Positions 16,240 through 26,826 of a stretch of DNA of 64,000 nucleotides are shown piece by piece (position 1 is the stretch's first letter; every line of letters begins with the position of its first letter). The stretch spans positions 372,001 to 436,000 of the forward strand of contig CAWIJL010000003.1 of NCBI GenBank assembly GCA_963836405.1, given 5' to 3'. This DNA comes from CAWIJJ01 sp963836405. GTDB taxonomy: Bacteria > Acidobacteriota > Terriglobia > Bryobacterales > Bryobacteraceae. A model generated the notes under the pieces. The model worked only from the letters and a program-made list of their open reading frames with translations, did no database searches and had not been told where the DNA came from. The translations under genes and the position numbers were made by a program.

Positions 16240-17466
16240 TCAAATTCCCAACTCCAGGGCGACGTACTGGGAAACCTGCGGAAGATGAACTTCCAGGGCG
16301 TCCTTCTGGGGCACGCTTTCCACCCTGGGCACCTGCGGCTGGTCCACGGTGGCGGCGTTCACTTTCCGGTAAGGGCCGGCGATCCGCACGCTGGCGGAAT
16401 CCGGTCCGCGATTGGCATAGAAAAGCAGGTGCGCGACGGCCTGCCTGCTGTCGGGCGAGGCGGCATAGAAGGAGCCGGTGGTGCCGCCATTCCAAAAACG
16501 CACCAGGTCGTAACGGTGGCTGACCAGGACCACGGAGTCGTTAGCCATCTGGTAGGGATCGTCCGGCGGAGATGAGGCTACGGCGATGCGGCCCTTACCG
16601 GACGAGGAAATCGTGAAGCGCGGGTGTTCGGAACCTTTCACCGGCGCGCCCGTCACCGGTCCCCACGCCGGAACCGTGATGAGCACTCCACCGTTCTGAA
16701 CGAATGCGCCCACCTGCTGCCGGACGGTTGCGTCCGGAGCGTCCGCGTCGATGTAGATCAGGGCGCGAAGGCCCGCAAGCGAGCCGGGCGTGAGCGACCC
16801 CGTGGGGAGGATGTGGTAGTGCTGTCCGGCGCGGCCGAGCAGGTTCAGCAATTCGTGGCTGAGGAATTCGTTGGCGCCGGTGAAATCGGAAATCACTCCA
16901 ACTACCGCCACCGGCGAATACTGCGCCCATTCCTTGTGCGCCGCGAAGAAATCGGCTGCCATGGTGAGCTTCTTCCAGGTCGCGATGGATTCGGGCCGCG
17001 ATGCCGCGAGCCCTGCAGCGAGGGCCATGTCCGGACTGACGATCCACCGGCCGCCGTGCGCGCCCGCGTCGGCAATGGCGATCAGATACGACTCGGCCGT
17101 GATCCGGGAATTGACGGGAGGCGGGGCGTTAACCCAGGCCGCGGCTTCCGGATTCAATGCGCCCGAGAGCCGGATCGCCCACCCGTTGGAATCGACCCAT
17201 GCGGCGCCGGTCGGCCCGGCGCTGGCCCCGCCTCCGCGCGACATCCGGACGCCCGGCCACTCGCCTTTGAGTAGCGCCACGCCGGCGATCTTGTCGTCGG
17301 GTTGCGCCACCTGCAGACCTTGCCGCCGGGCGGCCGCGCGCACCGGGTCGAGATCGCTGGCGCCGTCCATTAACAGGTAGTCGATAGACGTACCCTTCAG
17401 CAGCGCCAGCAAAGCGGGTTCTTTCCACGAAGCCGGCCACCGCATCGGAGTCCATCGGGCGGTCAT
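16240..17466 (-). CDS. Hypothetical protein with a GATase-like/beta-galactosidase-trimerisation-like segment
   Basis: A 408-residue product. ATG 17466 is preferred over the frame opening at 17499 because a CAGGAGAGG ribosome-binding site lies just upstream. Little is recognisable. Residues about 235-285 (LRALIYIDADAPDATVRQQV, then VQNGGVLITVPAWGP) look like the class I glutamine-amidotransferase-like fold used as a trimerisation domain in some glycoside hydrolases. No signal peptide is evident. It lies 28 bases upstream of the DUF362 gene in the same orientation and is probably co-transcribed. It may be the remaining part of a glycosidase whose catalytic barrel is shortened; this is a guess. 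Confidence 0.6.
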   Translation of the reverse strand: MTARWTPMRWPASWKEPALLALLKGTSIDYLLMDGASDLDPVRAAARRQGLQVAQPDDKIAGVALLKGEWPGVRMSRGGGASAGPTGAAWVDSNGWAIRLSGALNPEAAAWVNAPPPVNSRITAESYLIAIADAGAHGGRWIVSPDMALAAGLAASRPESIATWKKLTMAADFFAAHKEWAQYSPVAVVGVISDFTGANEFLSHELLNLLGRAGQHYHILPTGSLTPGSLAGLRALIYIDADAPDATVRQQVGAFVQNGGVLITVPAWGPVTGAPVKGSEHPRFTISSSGKGRIAVASSPPDDPYQMANDSVVLVSHRYDLVRFWNGGTTGSFYAASPDSRQAVAHLLFYANRGPDSASVRIAGPYRKVNAATVDQPQVPRVESVPQKDALEVHLPQVSQYVALELGI

Positions 17467-17617
17467 AGGCGGTCCTCTCCTGACAGTCCTCCCCGGCATC
17501 TACGGGGTTTGCGTTGATACTATTCGGAATAGACGCGGTGTGTCAAGCGCCTGCGCGCGGGGTGACGATGGAGGGCGGCTTAGAGGATAGCCGCGGTTGT
17601 AGCATAATGCTCGCAAC

Positions 17618-19588
17618 ATGAGAGTGCTGTGCTGTCTATTCGCAATCGCCTCGCTGGCTCTTGCCCAGCAAACCCGTCCTCCGACCAAGCCCGTGCCTCC
17701 GTCCGGCGTCCTAGTGCCTGCCCAGGACCGGGCTGAACTGCAAGCCGGCCTGCAAAACCTCCGTGCGGCCACTGACAAGCTGAAATCCAACCCGCTGATC
17801 GCGGACGTCCTGATCTATCAGCAGGCGGTGCGGTACGCGCTGGAGTATAACGAGTTTCTCAAAGCGGACGAGATCGCGAAAGCAAAATTTCTGTTGCAGG
17901 AAGGGTTGGAGCGCGCCGGTCAACTTGCCGAAGGAAAGGCGCCGTGGACAACCGCAACCGGCCTGGTGGTGCGCGGGTACATTTCGAGGCTGGACCGAAG
18001 CGTGCAGCCTTACGGGCTGGTGGTGCCCGAATCGTACTCGCCCACGGCGCCTCACCGCTGGCGGCTGGACACCTGGTTCCACGGGCGTAACGAGACGCTG
18101 AGCGAAGTTAATTTTCTCGCCGACCGGGAAAAGAACCGCGGCGAATTCGCCCCGCGCGACACCATCATGCTGCATCTCTACGGCCGCTTCTGCAATGCCA
18201 GCAAGCTGGCGGGCGAGGTGGACCTGTTCGAGGCCCTGGACGCGGTCAAACGGCACTACCGCATCGACGAGAACCGCATCGTGATCCGCGGCTTTAGCAT
18301 GGGAGGCGCTTCGGCGTGGCACTTCGGCGCTCATTTCGCCGGCCTCTGGGCGGCGGTGGCGCCGGGCGCGGGCTTCAGCGAATCCGCGCAGTTCCTTCAC
18401 ATCAACCCGAACAGCCCGAATGCGCCGCCATGGTGGGAGCAGAAACTCTACCACCTCTACGACGCGACCGACTACGCGATCAACCTCTCCAACACGGCCA
18501 CAGTCGCCTACAACGGCGAGATCGACCCGCAGAAGCAGGCGGCCGACGCCATGGAGAAAGCCATGGCCGAGGAGGGCATGCGGCTCATCCGCGTAGTGGG
18601 CCCGCAAACGCCGCACCGCTACCACCCGGATTCCAAGGTGCAGATCGACAAAATGTTGGACGCCATCGTGGAGCGCGGGCGCGATCCTTATCCGCGCAAG
18701 GTGCGCTTCACCACCTGGACCCTGGCGTACAACCGCATGAAATGGGTTGAGGTGGACGCGCTCGGCAGGCATTGGGAGCGCGCGCGCGTGGATGCCGAAA
18801 TCGGAGATGACGGCGTGCACGTGCAGACCGCCAATGTCACCGCGTTCACGCTCGACATGGGACCGGGCGGATACCCGCTGGATTTGACGCGAAAGCCCGC
18901 GGTGTCGATCGATGGGCAGAAACTCACCGCCGCCGGACCCATGTCCGACCGCTCCTGGACGGCGCATTTTCGCAAGACGGGCACCGAGTGGGCTGTCGTA
19001 GATTCGGCGGCCGCCGGCGGGCTCCAAAAGCGTCACGGCCTGCAGGGCCCGGTTGACGACGCCTTCCTCGACAGCTTCATCTTCGTGACTCCGACGGGCA
19101 CGCCGATGTCGCCGGGCGTGGCCGGCTGGGTGGCGGGCGAGCAGAAGCGCGCCATCGCGGAATGGAGGCGGCATTTCCGCGGAGACGCCCAGGTGAGGCA
19201 GGACAGCGAAGTTTCAGACGCCGACATCGCGGGCAGCAACCTCATCTTGTGGGGCGATCCCGGCAGCAATCAAATCCTCAAGCGAATCGCGGACAAACTG
19301 CCTGTCAAATGGACCGCGGAAGGGATCGCGGCAGGAGGCGATCGTTACCCGTCCGACACACACGTGCCCATTCTGATTTACCCGAACCCGCTCAATCCGA
19401 ACCGGTATATCGTGCTCAACAGCGGCTTCACGTTCCGCGAGTTCGATTATCTGAACAACGCGCGGCAGATTCCAAAGCTCCCCGATTGGGCAGTGGTGGA
19501 CACACGCACTCCGCCGGATGACCGCTATCCGGGCAAGATCGTGCAGGCGGGTTTCTTCGACGAAGACTGGTCGATGGCTGCGCGATAA
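17618..19588 (+). CDS. Secreted alpha/beta-hydrolase (esterase/peptidase S9-like)
   Basis: A 656-residue exported hydrolase. The signal peptide is MRVLCCLFAIASLALAQ. The catalytic domain (about 110-345) has the nucleophile elbow IRGFSMGGAS with Ser227, and a candidate catalytic His in GPQTPHRYHPDS (about residue 334-337). The long C-terminal part (about 355-656) is probably a beta-rich accessory domain. The arrangement matches acidobacterial and planctomycete proteins annotated as prolyl-oligopeptidase-family esterases. Upstream genes run divergently, leaving 150 bp for promoters. The substrate is unknown; an ester-linked polysaccharide decoration would fit the context. Confidence 0.78.
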   Translation: MRVLCCLFAIASLALAQQTRPPTKPVPPSGVLVPAQDRAELQAGLQNLRAATDKLKSNPLIADVLIYQQAVRYALEYNEFLKADEIAKAKFLLQEGLERAGQLAEGKAPWTTATGLVVRGYISRLDRSVQPYGLVVPESYSPTAPHRWRLDTWFHGRNETLSEVNFLADREKNRGEFAPRDTIMLHLYGRFCNASKLAGEVDLFEALDAVKRHYRIDENRIVIRGFSMGGASAWHFGAHFAGLWAAVAPGAGFSESAQFLHINPNSPNAPPWWEQKLYHLYDATDYAINLSNTATVAYNGEIDPQKQAADAMEKAMAEEGMRLIRVVGPQTPHRYHPDSKVQIDKMLDAIVERGRDPYPRKVRFTTWTLAYNRMKWVEVDALGRHWERARVDAEIGDDGVHVQTANVTAFTLDMGPGGYPLDLTRKPAVSIDGQKLTAAGPMSDRSWTAHFRKTGTEWAVVDSAAAGGLQKRHGLQGPVDDAFLDSFIFVTPTGTPMSPGVAGWVAGEQKRAIAEWRRHFRGDAQVRQDSEVSDADIAGSNLILWGDPGSNQILKRIADKLPVKWTAEGIAAGGDRYPSDTHVPILIYPNPLNPNRYIVLNSGFTFREFDYLNNARQIPKLPDWAVVDTRTPPDDRYPGKIVQAGFFDEDWSMAAR

Positions 19589-19653
19589 GGCTTACGTTTG
19601 ATCCGTAAGGCCAAGCTGGGATATATTGGGGGCATCACTCCTCGAGGGAAACC

Positions 19654-20238
19654 ATGCGACGCCGTAATTTCTTCAAGACACTTGCGGTCACGCCCGCGGC
19701 TGCAATGTTCGAACCGTCCCTTGCCGCGCAGCAGGCCGCGCCAGGGCAGGCTGCCGGCGATGCCCCGCTGGCAGTCACCTACACCGAGCAGGTGGGCGAG
19801 CCGCTGCCGCGCTTCTTCAGCGCCGAACAGTTTGTCGCGTTGCGGCGGCTGTGCGATCTCATCATGCCGGCCATCGGCACATCGCCGGGCGCAATCGCCG
19901 CCAAAGTGCCGGAGTTTCTCGATTTCCTGATTGCCGATGCCCCCGCGGACCGCCAGGGCGTGTACCGCGACGGTCTGGATCTATTGAACTCGGAATCCCG
20001 CAAGCAACACAACCGGCCGTTCGACCAGTTGGATGCGGCGCAGGCGGACGCGCTCCTCGCTCCCCTGCGCGCGCCGTGGACCTTCGAACCGCCCGCCGAC
20101 GCGGTAGCGCGCTTCCTGCGTGCGGCCAAAGCGGACGTGCGGACGGCGACGGTGAATTCGCGGGAGTATCTGAATCCCGGCGGCGGTTCCGGCGGCAGGC
20201 GATTCAGCGGCTCCGGCTTGTACTGGAACGAAATATAG
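19654..20238 (+). CDS. Gluconate 2-dehydrogenase subunit 3-family protein
   Basis: A 194-residue partner subunit for the GMC oxidoreductase that follows 16 bases later. The N-terminus MRRRNFFKTLAV is a twin-arginine-like leader, so the pair is probably exported together. The body (FSAEQFVALRRLCDLIMP, then VPEFLDFLIAD) is the family core; these small subunits are needed for maturation or Tat export of the catalytic subunit, which lacks its own signal. The tail is Gly-rich and ends GLYWNEI. Confidence 0.85.
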   Translation: MRRRNFFKTLAVTPAAAMFEPSLAAQQAAPGQAAGDAPLAVTYTEQVGEPLPRFFSAEQFVALRRLCDLIMPAIGTSPGAIAAKVPEFLDFLIADAPADRQGVYRDGLDLLNSESRKQHNRPFDQLDAAQADALLAPLRAPWTFEPPADAVARFLRAAKADVRTATVNSREYLNPGGGSGGRRFSGSGLYWNEI

Positions 20239-20254
20239 GTTCGAGGGGAATACC

Positions 20255-21817
<1,563 letters not shown>

Positions 21818-21821
21818 GGAG

Positions 21822-23267
21822 TTACCGGCCGGAAGTGCCCGGCGCCCGAAAATTCTTCGATTCGTCGTCGAGCACCAGCACCCAATCGCTGCCGAAGCCT
21901 TGCGAGGGCGGGGCGAAATCGTGCGTGCCGGTATTGTCGAACGAGCCCGCCTCCTGCGACGTTCCCGTGCGCGGGTTGTACCACCAGGCTTTCACCTTTC
22001 CGCCGGAAATCCTGCCCATGTTGACGGTGAACGGCCGCCCCTGCGCGCTGTAGACGAACGCATAGTCCTCGCCGCGCGTTGCCGAGATACGATCGGCGCC
22101 CTCCAGGGCGTTTGCAATCAGCGACTGATCGGGCACGCGCGCAAAGTACGGCCGCGATTCGAACAGGGCCCTCACATACTGCATTTGAGCCGCTCCCGGC
22201 CGGTGAATGGCTTCGTTCCAGTAAAACAGCGGACCGTTGATGGGACGACGCCCGGGCCCGTACATCTGCCAGACGGAGTGATCGCCGTAGGTATGGCCGA
22301 AGGCGCCGGAGAAGGTGTCCCAATAGGCACGCTGGCGCACGTGGGCGTCGAAGGAATAGCCGTAATCGCGCGCGCGAAAGGCAAGCGGGTGATCCTCGTA
22401 GAGCGGTTCGGCGTCCATCACCGGCTTGGTGGGGGTGCGCTGGTAGTCGGCCGCGATCCTGTCCCAGCACTTGACGTTCTCGCCGAGGCCGTGGCCCGTC
22501 TGCTGCATGTTAACCGATAGCCAGGGGTCGTCGTGGAACCAGGTGGAGGAAGTCATGCCGCCGGACGGGTGGAAGCCCATGATCAGGCCGGTGTAGTCTT
22601 CCTTGCCATTCACGCCGGTGGCGATCCCGCGGGCAAGAGCGCGCCAGGTTTCAACGGTGCGGTCCGCCGGACGGTCGCCGCCGAGGATCCAGATGATGCC
22701 TTTGCGGCCGAACCGTTTGCCCAGAAACTCGCCGTATGTTTGCGCGTTCGCGGCGGTCAAAACCTTGTTGGGCCCCTGCCTGCCATCGCCTTCGAGCCAT
22801 GCGCCCCACGTGGGCAGCAGCCCGATGTAGAGCCCCTGGCGGTTGGCCTCGTCGATGATGTACTCCACGTGATCCCAGTAATCATATTGCGCGGGGTTTT
22901 TGGGGTCGGCCCCCGGCGTGACGGCGGGCCGGGCGGGATCGGTATCGATGAGCGGCAGGTCGCCGAGGGCGTTGGGGTCCGTGAGCCCGTTCAACTCCGC
23001 CAGCGCCACGGCCTGGATGACGGTGTACTTCTGTTGCGCCCGGACTCTGAGGTATTCCGCGGCCTCCTCCCGGTTGAGGCGGTGGAACAACTCCCAGGCG
23101 GTGTCGCCGAGATAGAAGAACGGCCTGCCGTCCGCGGTTGCCAGGAAGCGATGATTCTCGCTGACGCGGAGTGGCGGCAACCCGCGGCGGGCGGGAGTCT
23201 GCGCGGAAACAGCGAGCAGTCCGGCCAATGCCGCGGCGGTGGTTAAGAGAGCAACGGTTCGCATCAC
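21822..23267 (-). CDS. GH140-like (DUF4038) glycoside hydrolase
   Basis: A 481-residue exported protein. Signal peptide: VALLTTAAALAGLLAVSAQ. The DUF4038 barrel is recognisable from DGRPFFYLGDTAWELFHRL, YDYWDHVEYIIDEAN, IIWILGGDRPAD and PVMDAEPLYED; Asp and Glu in these motifs sit where GH140 apiosidases have their acidic catalytic pair. The C-terminal 80 residues (AWWYNPRTGTSQEAGSFDN) form the small collagenase-type putative binding domain seen in this family. It likely acts on pectin-like or other plant polysaccharide side chains. Converges with the GMC gene with only 4 bases between stops. Confidence 0.83.
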   Translation of the reverse strand: MMRTVALLTTAAALAGLLAVSAQTPARRGLPPLRVSENHRFLATADGRPFFYLGDTAWELFHRLNREEAAEYLRVRAQQKYTVIQAVALAELNGLTDPNALGDLPLIDTDPARPAVTPGADPKNPAQYDYWDHVEYIIDEANRQGLYIGLLPTWGAWLEGDGRQGPNKVLTAANAQTYGEFLGKRFGRKGIIWILGGDRPADRTVETWRALARGIATGVNGKEDYTGLIMGFHPSGGMTSSTWFHDDPWLSVNMQQTGHGLGENVKCWDRIAADYQRTPTKPVMDAEPLYEDHPLAFRARDYGYSFDAHVRQRAYWDTFSGAFGHTYGDHSVWQMYGPGRRPINGPLFYWNEAIHRPGAAQMQYVRALFESRPYFARVPDQSLIANALEGADRISATRGEDYAFVYSAQGRPFTVNMGRISGGKVKAWWYNPRTGTSQEAGSFDNTGTHDFAPPSQGFGSDWVLVLDDESKNFRAPGTSGR

Positions 23268-23306
23268 CCCCTCGATTCTAGCGGGTATCGCCCGGACGAA
23301 TGCCGC

Positions 23307-26300
23307 TCAGAAATCGAGCCGCAGCGCCAGTTGCCCCTGGCGCGGCAGGTTGGCCTGGCTCGACACTTTGCCGAAACTCGCGTTGCTCACGTTGCCGTCC
23401 GGCGCCGCGAACACCACGCGGTTCAGCGCGTTGAAGAACTCGGCGCGGAAGGTGAGGTCCACGTGCTCGGTGAGCGGCGTCCGTTTGATCAATCCGAAGC
23501 TCTCGTTCATGTACCCGTCGGCGCGCAAATCCGTGTACGATCGCGCGGCCGTTCCATAGCGCAGCGATCCTGGGACTTTGAAGGCGGTGGTCGCGATCCA
23601 GCGCTGTGTGGCCGGATCGAACCCGCCGCGATCGGGAGAGCGGTCGACGCCCGCGACGACATCGGGACGAAGCACGCCCGTCCGGATAGGCAGGGTGCTG
23701 GTGGCGCTTAGCACGATCGGACGCCCCGCCTGGTACTGGTGGATGCCGGTGAACGTCCAGCCCCCCGCCAGTTTGCCGGTGACGCCGCCGCCGTTCAGGA
23801 AGCGCTTGCCGGGGCCGAACGGCAACTCGTACACGTAGCTGATCGCCAGGCTATGCGGAATGTCGTTGGTGGAAATCGCTTTTTCGAGCCGGCGGTTGTA
23901 ATAGGTCTGTCCCCCCGGCCCTAGGCCCGCGATCTGGTCGGCGTCCGAGATGGATTTCGACCATGTGTACGCAGCCAGGAACGAGAGGCCGCGCCCGAAG
24001 CGCTTTTCGAGTTTCGCCTGGAGCGCGTGATACGTCGAGTTTCCGTTCGGATTGGAACGCGAAATGATGTTCAGGTATTGCGGGTAGGGACGCAGCGATT
24101 GCGCCACGGTGCCCTTGAAGCCGGCGTAAGGCGCCGCGATTCCCGCGTCATTCGCCGCCTGCGATCCCACTTGCGCGCCGAGGACGGGAGCGATGCGCGG
24201 GTCGGTCAGGTAGGCCGGGTTCAACTCGTTGAAGTTCATGAGCGCCGTGCTGAGCCGGGTGCCTTTCACGCCCACGTAGGAAGCTTCCGCCAGGATGGAA
24301 GCGGGAAGTTCACGCTGCACTCCCAAGGTGAAATTCTGGAAATACGGGGCCCGTCCGTCGTCGCGTCCCATGTAGCTGGCGTCGAATCCGTTGGCCACCG
24401 TCGGGCTGATGAACGGGGGACGAGCGTAATTCTGCGGCACGCCGTTGTCGATGTTGAAGGCGGCCGTATTGCCCGAAGAAGCCCAGGTGGGTGCGGCATT
24501 GAATCCAACGCTGAAACTCTGGCTCTGCCGCAGGCCCACGTTGGCGTTGCCGGCGGCGTAGGAGATGCCGTAGCCTCCTCGCACCACGGTACCCGCGACC
24601 GGCGAATAGGCGAATCCCACCCGAGGCCCGAAGCCTTTGTAGTCGGCATCGGCGAAGCTCTTGCGCCCGTTGCGTCCTTCACCCTCTCCCAGGAATGCAA
24701 TTGCGCCCGGCAGATTCCCGGCGCCGGGATTGAGCAGCGACGGATCGAAACCCGACAGGTTGTCGAAGTGTTCCGTGCGTGGAAGGAACAGGTCCCACCG
24801 AAGCCCGAGGTTCAGCGTCAGGCTCGTGTTGACCTTCCAGTCGTCCTGTACGAAAGCGGAGAAGTACCGGTAGCGCAGGCCCGGCACCACGGCCAGTTCG
24901 TTATAGCGGGCCGCGTCCACCTGGCCCAGCAGGAAACTCGCGAAGGCGTGGCCCGTCGTAGGCCGCTCCGCAACCACCGGTGACGAAGTCTCGACCGAAC
25001 TGAAGTCGAACCGGCCCTGGGAATTCAGCGGGTCCGCGCCGTTGGTCTGGTATGCGCGGAGGTCCGCGCCGATCTTCAGGGAGTGCCTGCCGCGGATGTG
25101 GCTGAACGTGTCGGTCAACTGCCACACGTTATTCACCTGCTGGCCCACACTTTTGCTTTGGGTCGAACCGGATGCCGGCGTATCGCCCCACGGCGTGAGC
25201 GAATCGGTGAAGGTGAAAACGGGGAAGGCATTGCCGGGGCCGCTCTTCACACCCGTGAGTCCGATCTTCTGCGGCCAGTCCTGATTGGCGGAAAGCCGCT
25301 GCCAGAACTGGTTTTCGCGCGTGAAACCCAGGGTAATGTGATTCAAGCTCGTGGGTGAAACGATGAAGTCCTCGTTCAGCCGCGCCCAGCGCGACCGGTA
25401 GCCCTGGTCGAGCGCGGGAGACAGCGGGACGGGCAGGCGCTCCGGGTCCACCTGCCGCAGCGTGTTGACATACAGATAGCCGCTCAGGCGGTGCCGGTCG
25501 GTGAGATTGTGATCCACCTTGATGTTGTACTGGTCGCGATCCACGGTGCTGCGCCCGGTGGAGAGAAAGTTGTTGGTCGTGTTCGAATTGATGGGTGCGG
25601 GCAGCAGCGGAAGCACGTTCTTCGCCACGGTTCCGAACCGGGCTTCCGGTATCTTGTTTTGGGCAAACGGAAGGCCGGTTTGGGGGTCGTAAATGACTCG
25701 GGAGATGGCCGAGAAGTCGCCCTGGCGCATGGCTGCCGTGGGGAGCGTCAGCAGTTGGTTGGCAGCGCCGGCGCGCCAGCGGAACCCGCCGTACACGAAC
25801 CGGAAGAAGGTCCTGTTTTTGCCGTTGTAGACCCGCGGCAGGAACACGGGCCCTCCCACGGCGGCGCCGAACTCGTGCTGCCGGTTGACTTGCCGCGACG
25901 AGGCGAAGAAATCGCGCGCATCCAGCTTCTCATTGCGCAGATACTCGAACGCCGAGCCGTGCAAATCGTTGGTGCCGCTCTTGGTCGTGAAGATCTCGAA
26001 GCCGCCGCCGGTGCGTCCGTACTCCGCGCTGTAATTGGTGCTGAGCAGCTTGAACTCCTGCACCGTTTCCACGGAAGGATAAGTGAACAGGATGCCGCCG
26101 CTTTCCGGATTGGCCGCGCTCGCCCCGTCGAAAACAATTTCCTTTGCGCGCGAGGGCGATCCGTTCACCTGCACGTTGGCCGTCGGGTTGCGCGGATTGT
26201 CGGTCGTCACGCCGGGAGTCAGAAAGATAAACGATTCCGGGCTGCGCATATTGTTCGCCACCGCCAGCGGCAGGTCGATGATATTGGCGCTCGGCACCAC

Positions 26301-26696
26301 CGTGCCGACATCCGAAGTGGACGAGTCCACGACGGGCGCCGCTCCGGTCACCTCCAGCGTCTGCTCCACCTGACCAATTTGCAGGGAGTAATTGAGGGTG
26401 ACGGTTTGCGCGACATTGACATCGATGTCCCGGAGCACCGAGCGCCGGAAACCCTGCGCCTCTGCGGAAACCTCATAGCGGCCCGGTGGCAATTGCGAAA
26501 CCACATAATTGCCCGAGTCCGTAGTGGCCCCGCTGTACTTCACGCCGGTGGCCTGATTCGTCGCTGCAATCGTGGCTTTTGGCACGGCCGCGCCCGACGG
26601 GTCGGCGACCTGGCCGGTAATGGTTCCGCGGTCGGACTGCGCAGGCAGCAGCGCCACCGCGCACACAAAGGATATTAAGAGCGAGAACTTCCCCAT
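23307..26696 (-). CDS. Oar-like TonB-dependent receptor, intact
   Basis: A 1129-residue outer-membrane receptor with a signal peptide (SLLISFVCAVALLPAQ), a carboxypeptidase-regulatory-like beta-sandwich (about 22-105), a plug (VVDSSTSDVGTVVPSANIID onwards), and a long barrel with repeated aromatic-rich strands such as SFVQDDWKVNTSLTLNLGLRWD-type segments. It ends in LRLDF, a proper barrel terminus. It is full length without frame breaks. It lies 39 bases upstream of the GH140-like gene on the same strand, so the pair may work as a binding-plus-hydrolysis unit. A TATAAT hexamer sits just before the start codon and two GAAGCACCA repeats lie upstream. Confidence 0.87.
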   Translation of the reverse strand: MGKFSLLISFVCAVALLPAQSDRGTITGQVADPSGAAVPKATIAATNQATGVKYSGATTDSGNYVVSQLPPGRYEVSAEAQGFRRSVLRDIDVNVAQTVTLNYSLQIGQVEQTLEVTGAAPVVDSSTSDVGTVVPSANIIDLPLAVANNMRSPESFIFLTPGVTTDNPRNPTANVQVNGSPSRAKEIVFDGASAANPESGGILFTYPSVETVQEFKLLSTNYSAEYGRTGGGFEIFTTKSGTNDLHGSAFEYLRNEKLDARDFFASSRQVNRQHEFGAAVGGPVFLPRVYNGKNRTFFRFVYGGFRWRAGAANQLLTLPTAAMRQGDFSAISRVIYDPQTGLPFAQNKIPEARFGTVAKNVLPLLPAPINSNTTNNFLSTGRSTVDRDQYNIKVDHNLTDRHRLSGYLYVNTLRQVDPERLPVPLSPALDQGYRSRWARLNEDFIVSPTSLNHITLGFTRENQFWQRLSANQDWPQKIGLTGVKSGPGNAFPVFTFTDSLTPWGDTPASGSTQSKSVGQQVNNVWQLTDTFSHIRGRHSLKIGADLRAYQTNGADPLNSQGRFDFSSVETSSPVVAERPTTGHAFASFLLGQVDAARYNELAVVPGLRYRYFSAFVQDDWKVNTSLTLNLGLRWDLFLPRTEHFDNLSGFDPSLLNPGAGNLPGAIAFLGEGEGRNGRKSFADADYKGFGPRVGFAYSPVAGTVVRGGYGISYAAGNANVGLRQSQSFSVGFNAAPTWASSGNTAAFNIDNGVPQNYARPPFISPTVANGFDASYMGRDDGRAPYFQNFTLGVQRELPASILAEASYVGVKGTRLSTALMNFNELNPAYLTDPRIAPVLGAQVGSQAANDAGIAAPYAGFKGTVAQSLRPYPQYLNIISRSNPNGNSTYHALQAKLEKRFGRGLSFLAAYTWSKSISDADQIAGLGPGGQTYYNRRLEKAISTNDIPHSLAISYVYELPFGPGKRFLNGGGVTGKLAGGWTFTGIHQYQAGRPIVLSATSTLPIRTGVLRPDVVAGVDRSPDRGGFDPATQRWIATTAFKVPGSLRYGTAARSYTDLRADGYMNESFGLIKRTPLTEHVDLTFRAEFFNALNRVVFAAPDGNVSNASFGKVSSQANLPRQGQLALRLDF

Positions 26697-26711
26697 ACCC
26701 TTGATTATAGG

Positions 26712-26737
26712 TGGTGCTTCATTATGAATGGTGCTTC
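26712..26737. repeat. Direct repeats upstream of the Oar-like receptor
   Basis: The nonamer TGGTGCTTC occurs at 26712-26720 and again at 26729-26737, 17 bases apart, directly upstream of the receptor start (26696, minus strand). Between them is the short palindrome TTCAT-T-ATGAA, and the second copy runs into the palindrome GCTTCGAAGC (26733-26742). A TATAAT box on the minus strand lies between the repeats and the start codon. The position suits an operator, but no regulator can be assigned. Confidence 0.35.
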
Positions 26738-26826
26738 GAAGCTCCGCGCCGGGTTCGGGCTGCGAGTCTGCGATGTACGCTACCGTCCAGTCGTCCTGGG
26801 GTCTTCCGCAGTTTCGATCGGGATGG

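Noticed and set aside
14835..16523. A 562-codon plus-strand frame over the DUF362 and neighbouring genes.
   Set aside because: Biased composition with no family features; the minus-strand proteins at the same place are recognisable.
19590..19615. Short inverted repeat (CTTACG / CGTAAG) after the esterase gene, considered as a terminator.
   Set aside because: No T run follows and the stem is only six pairs; it could equally be chance.
25491..26678. A 395-codon plus-strand frame opposite the Oar-like receptor.
   Set aside because: No protein family visible; composition typical of an antisense shadow in GC-rich DNA.
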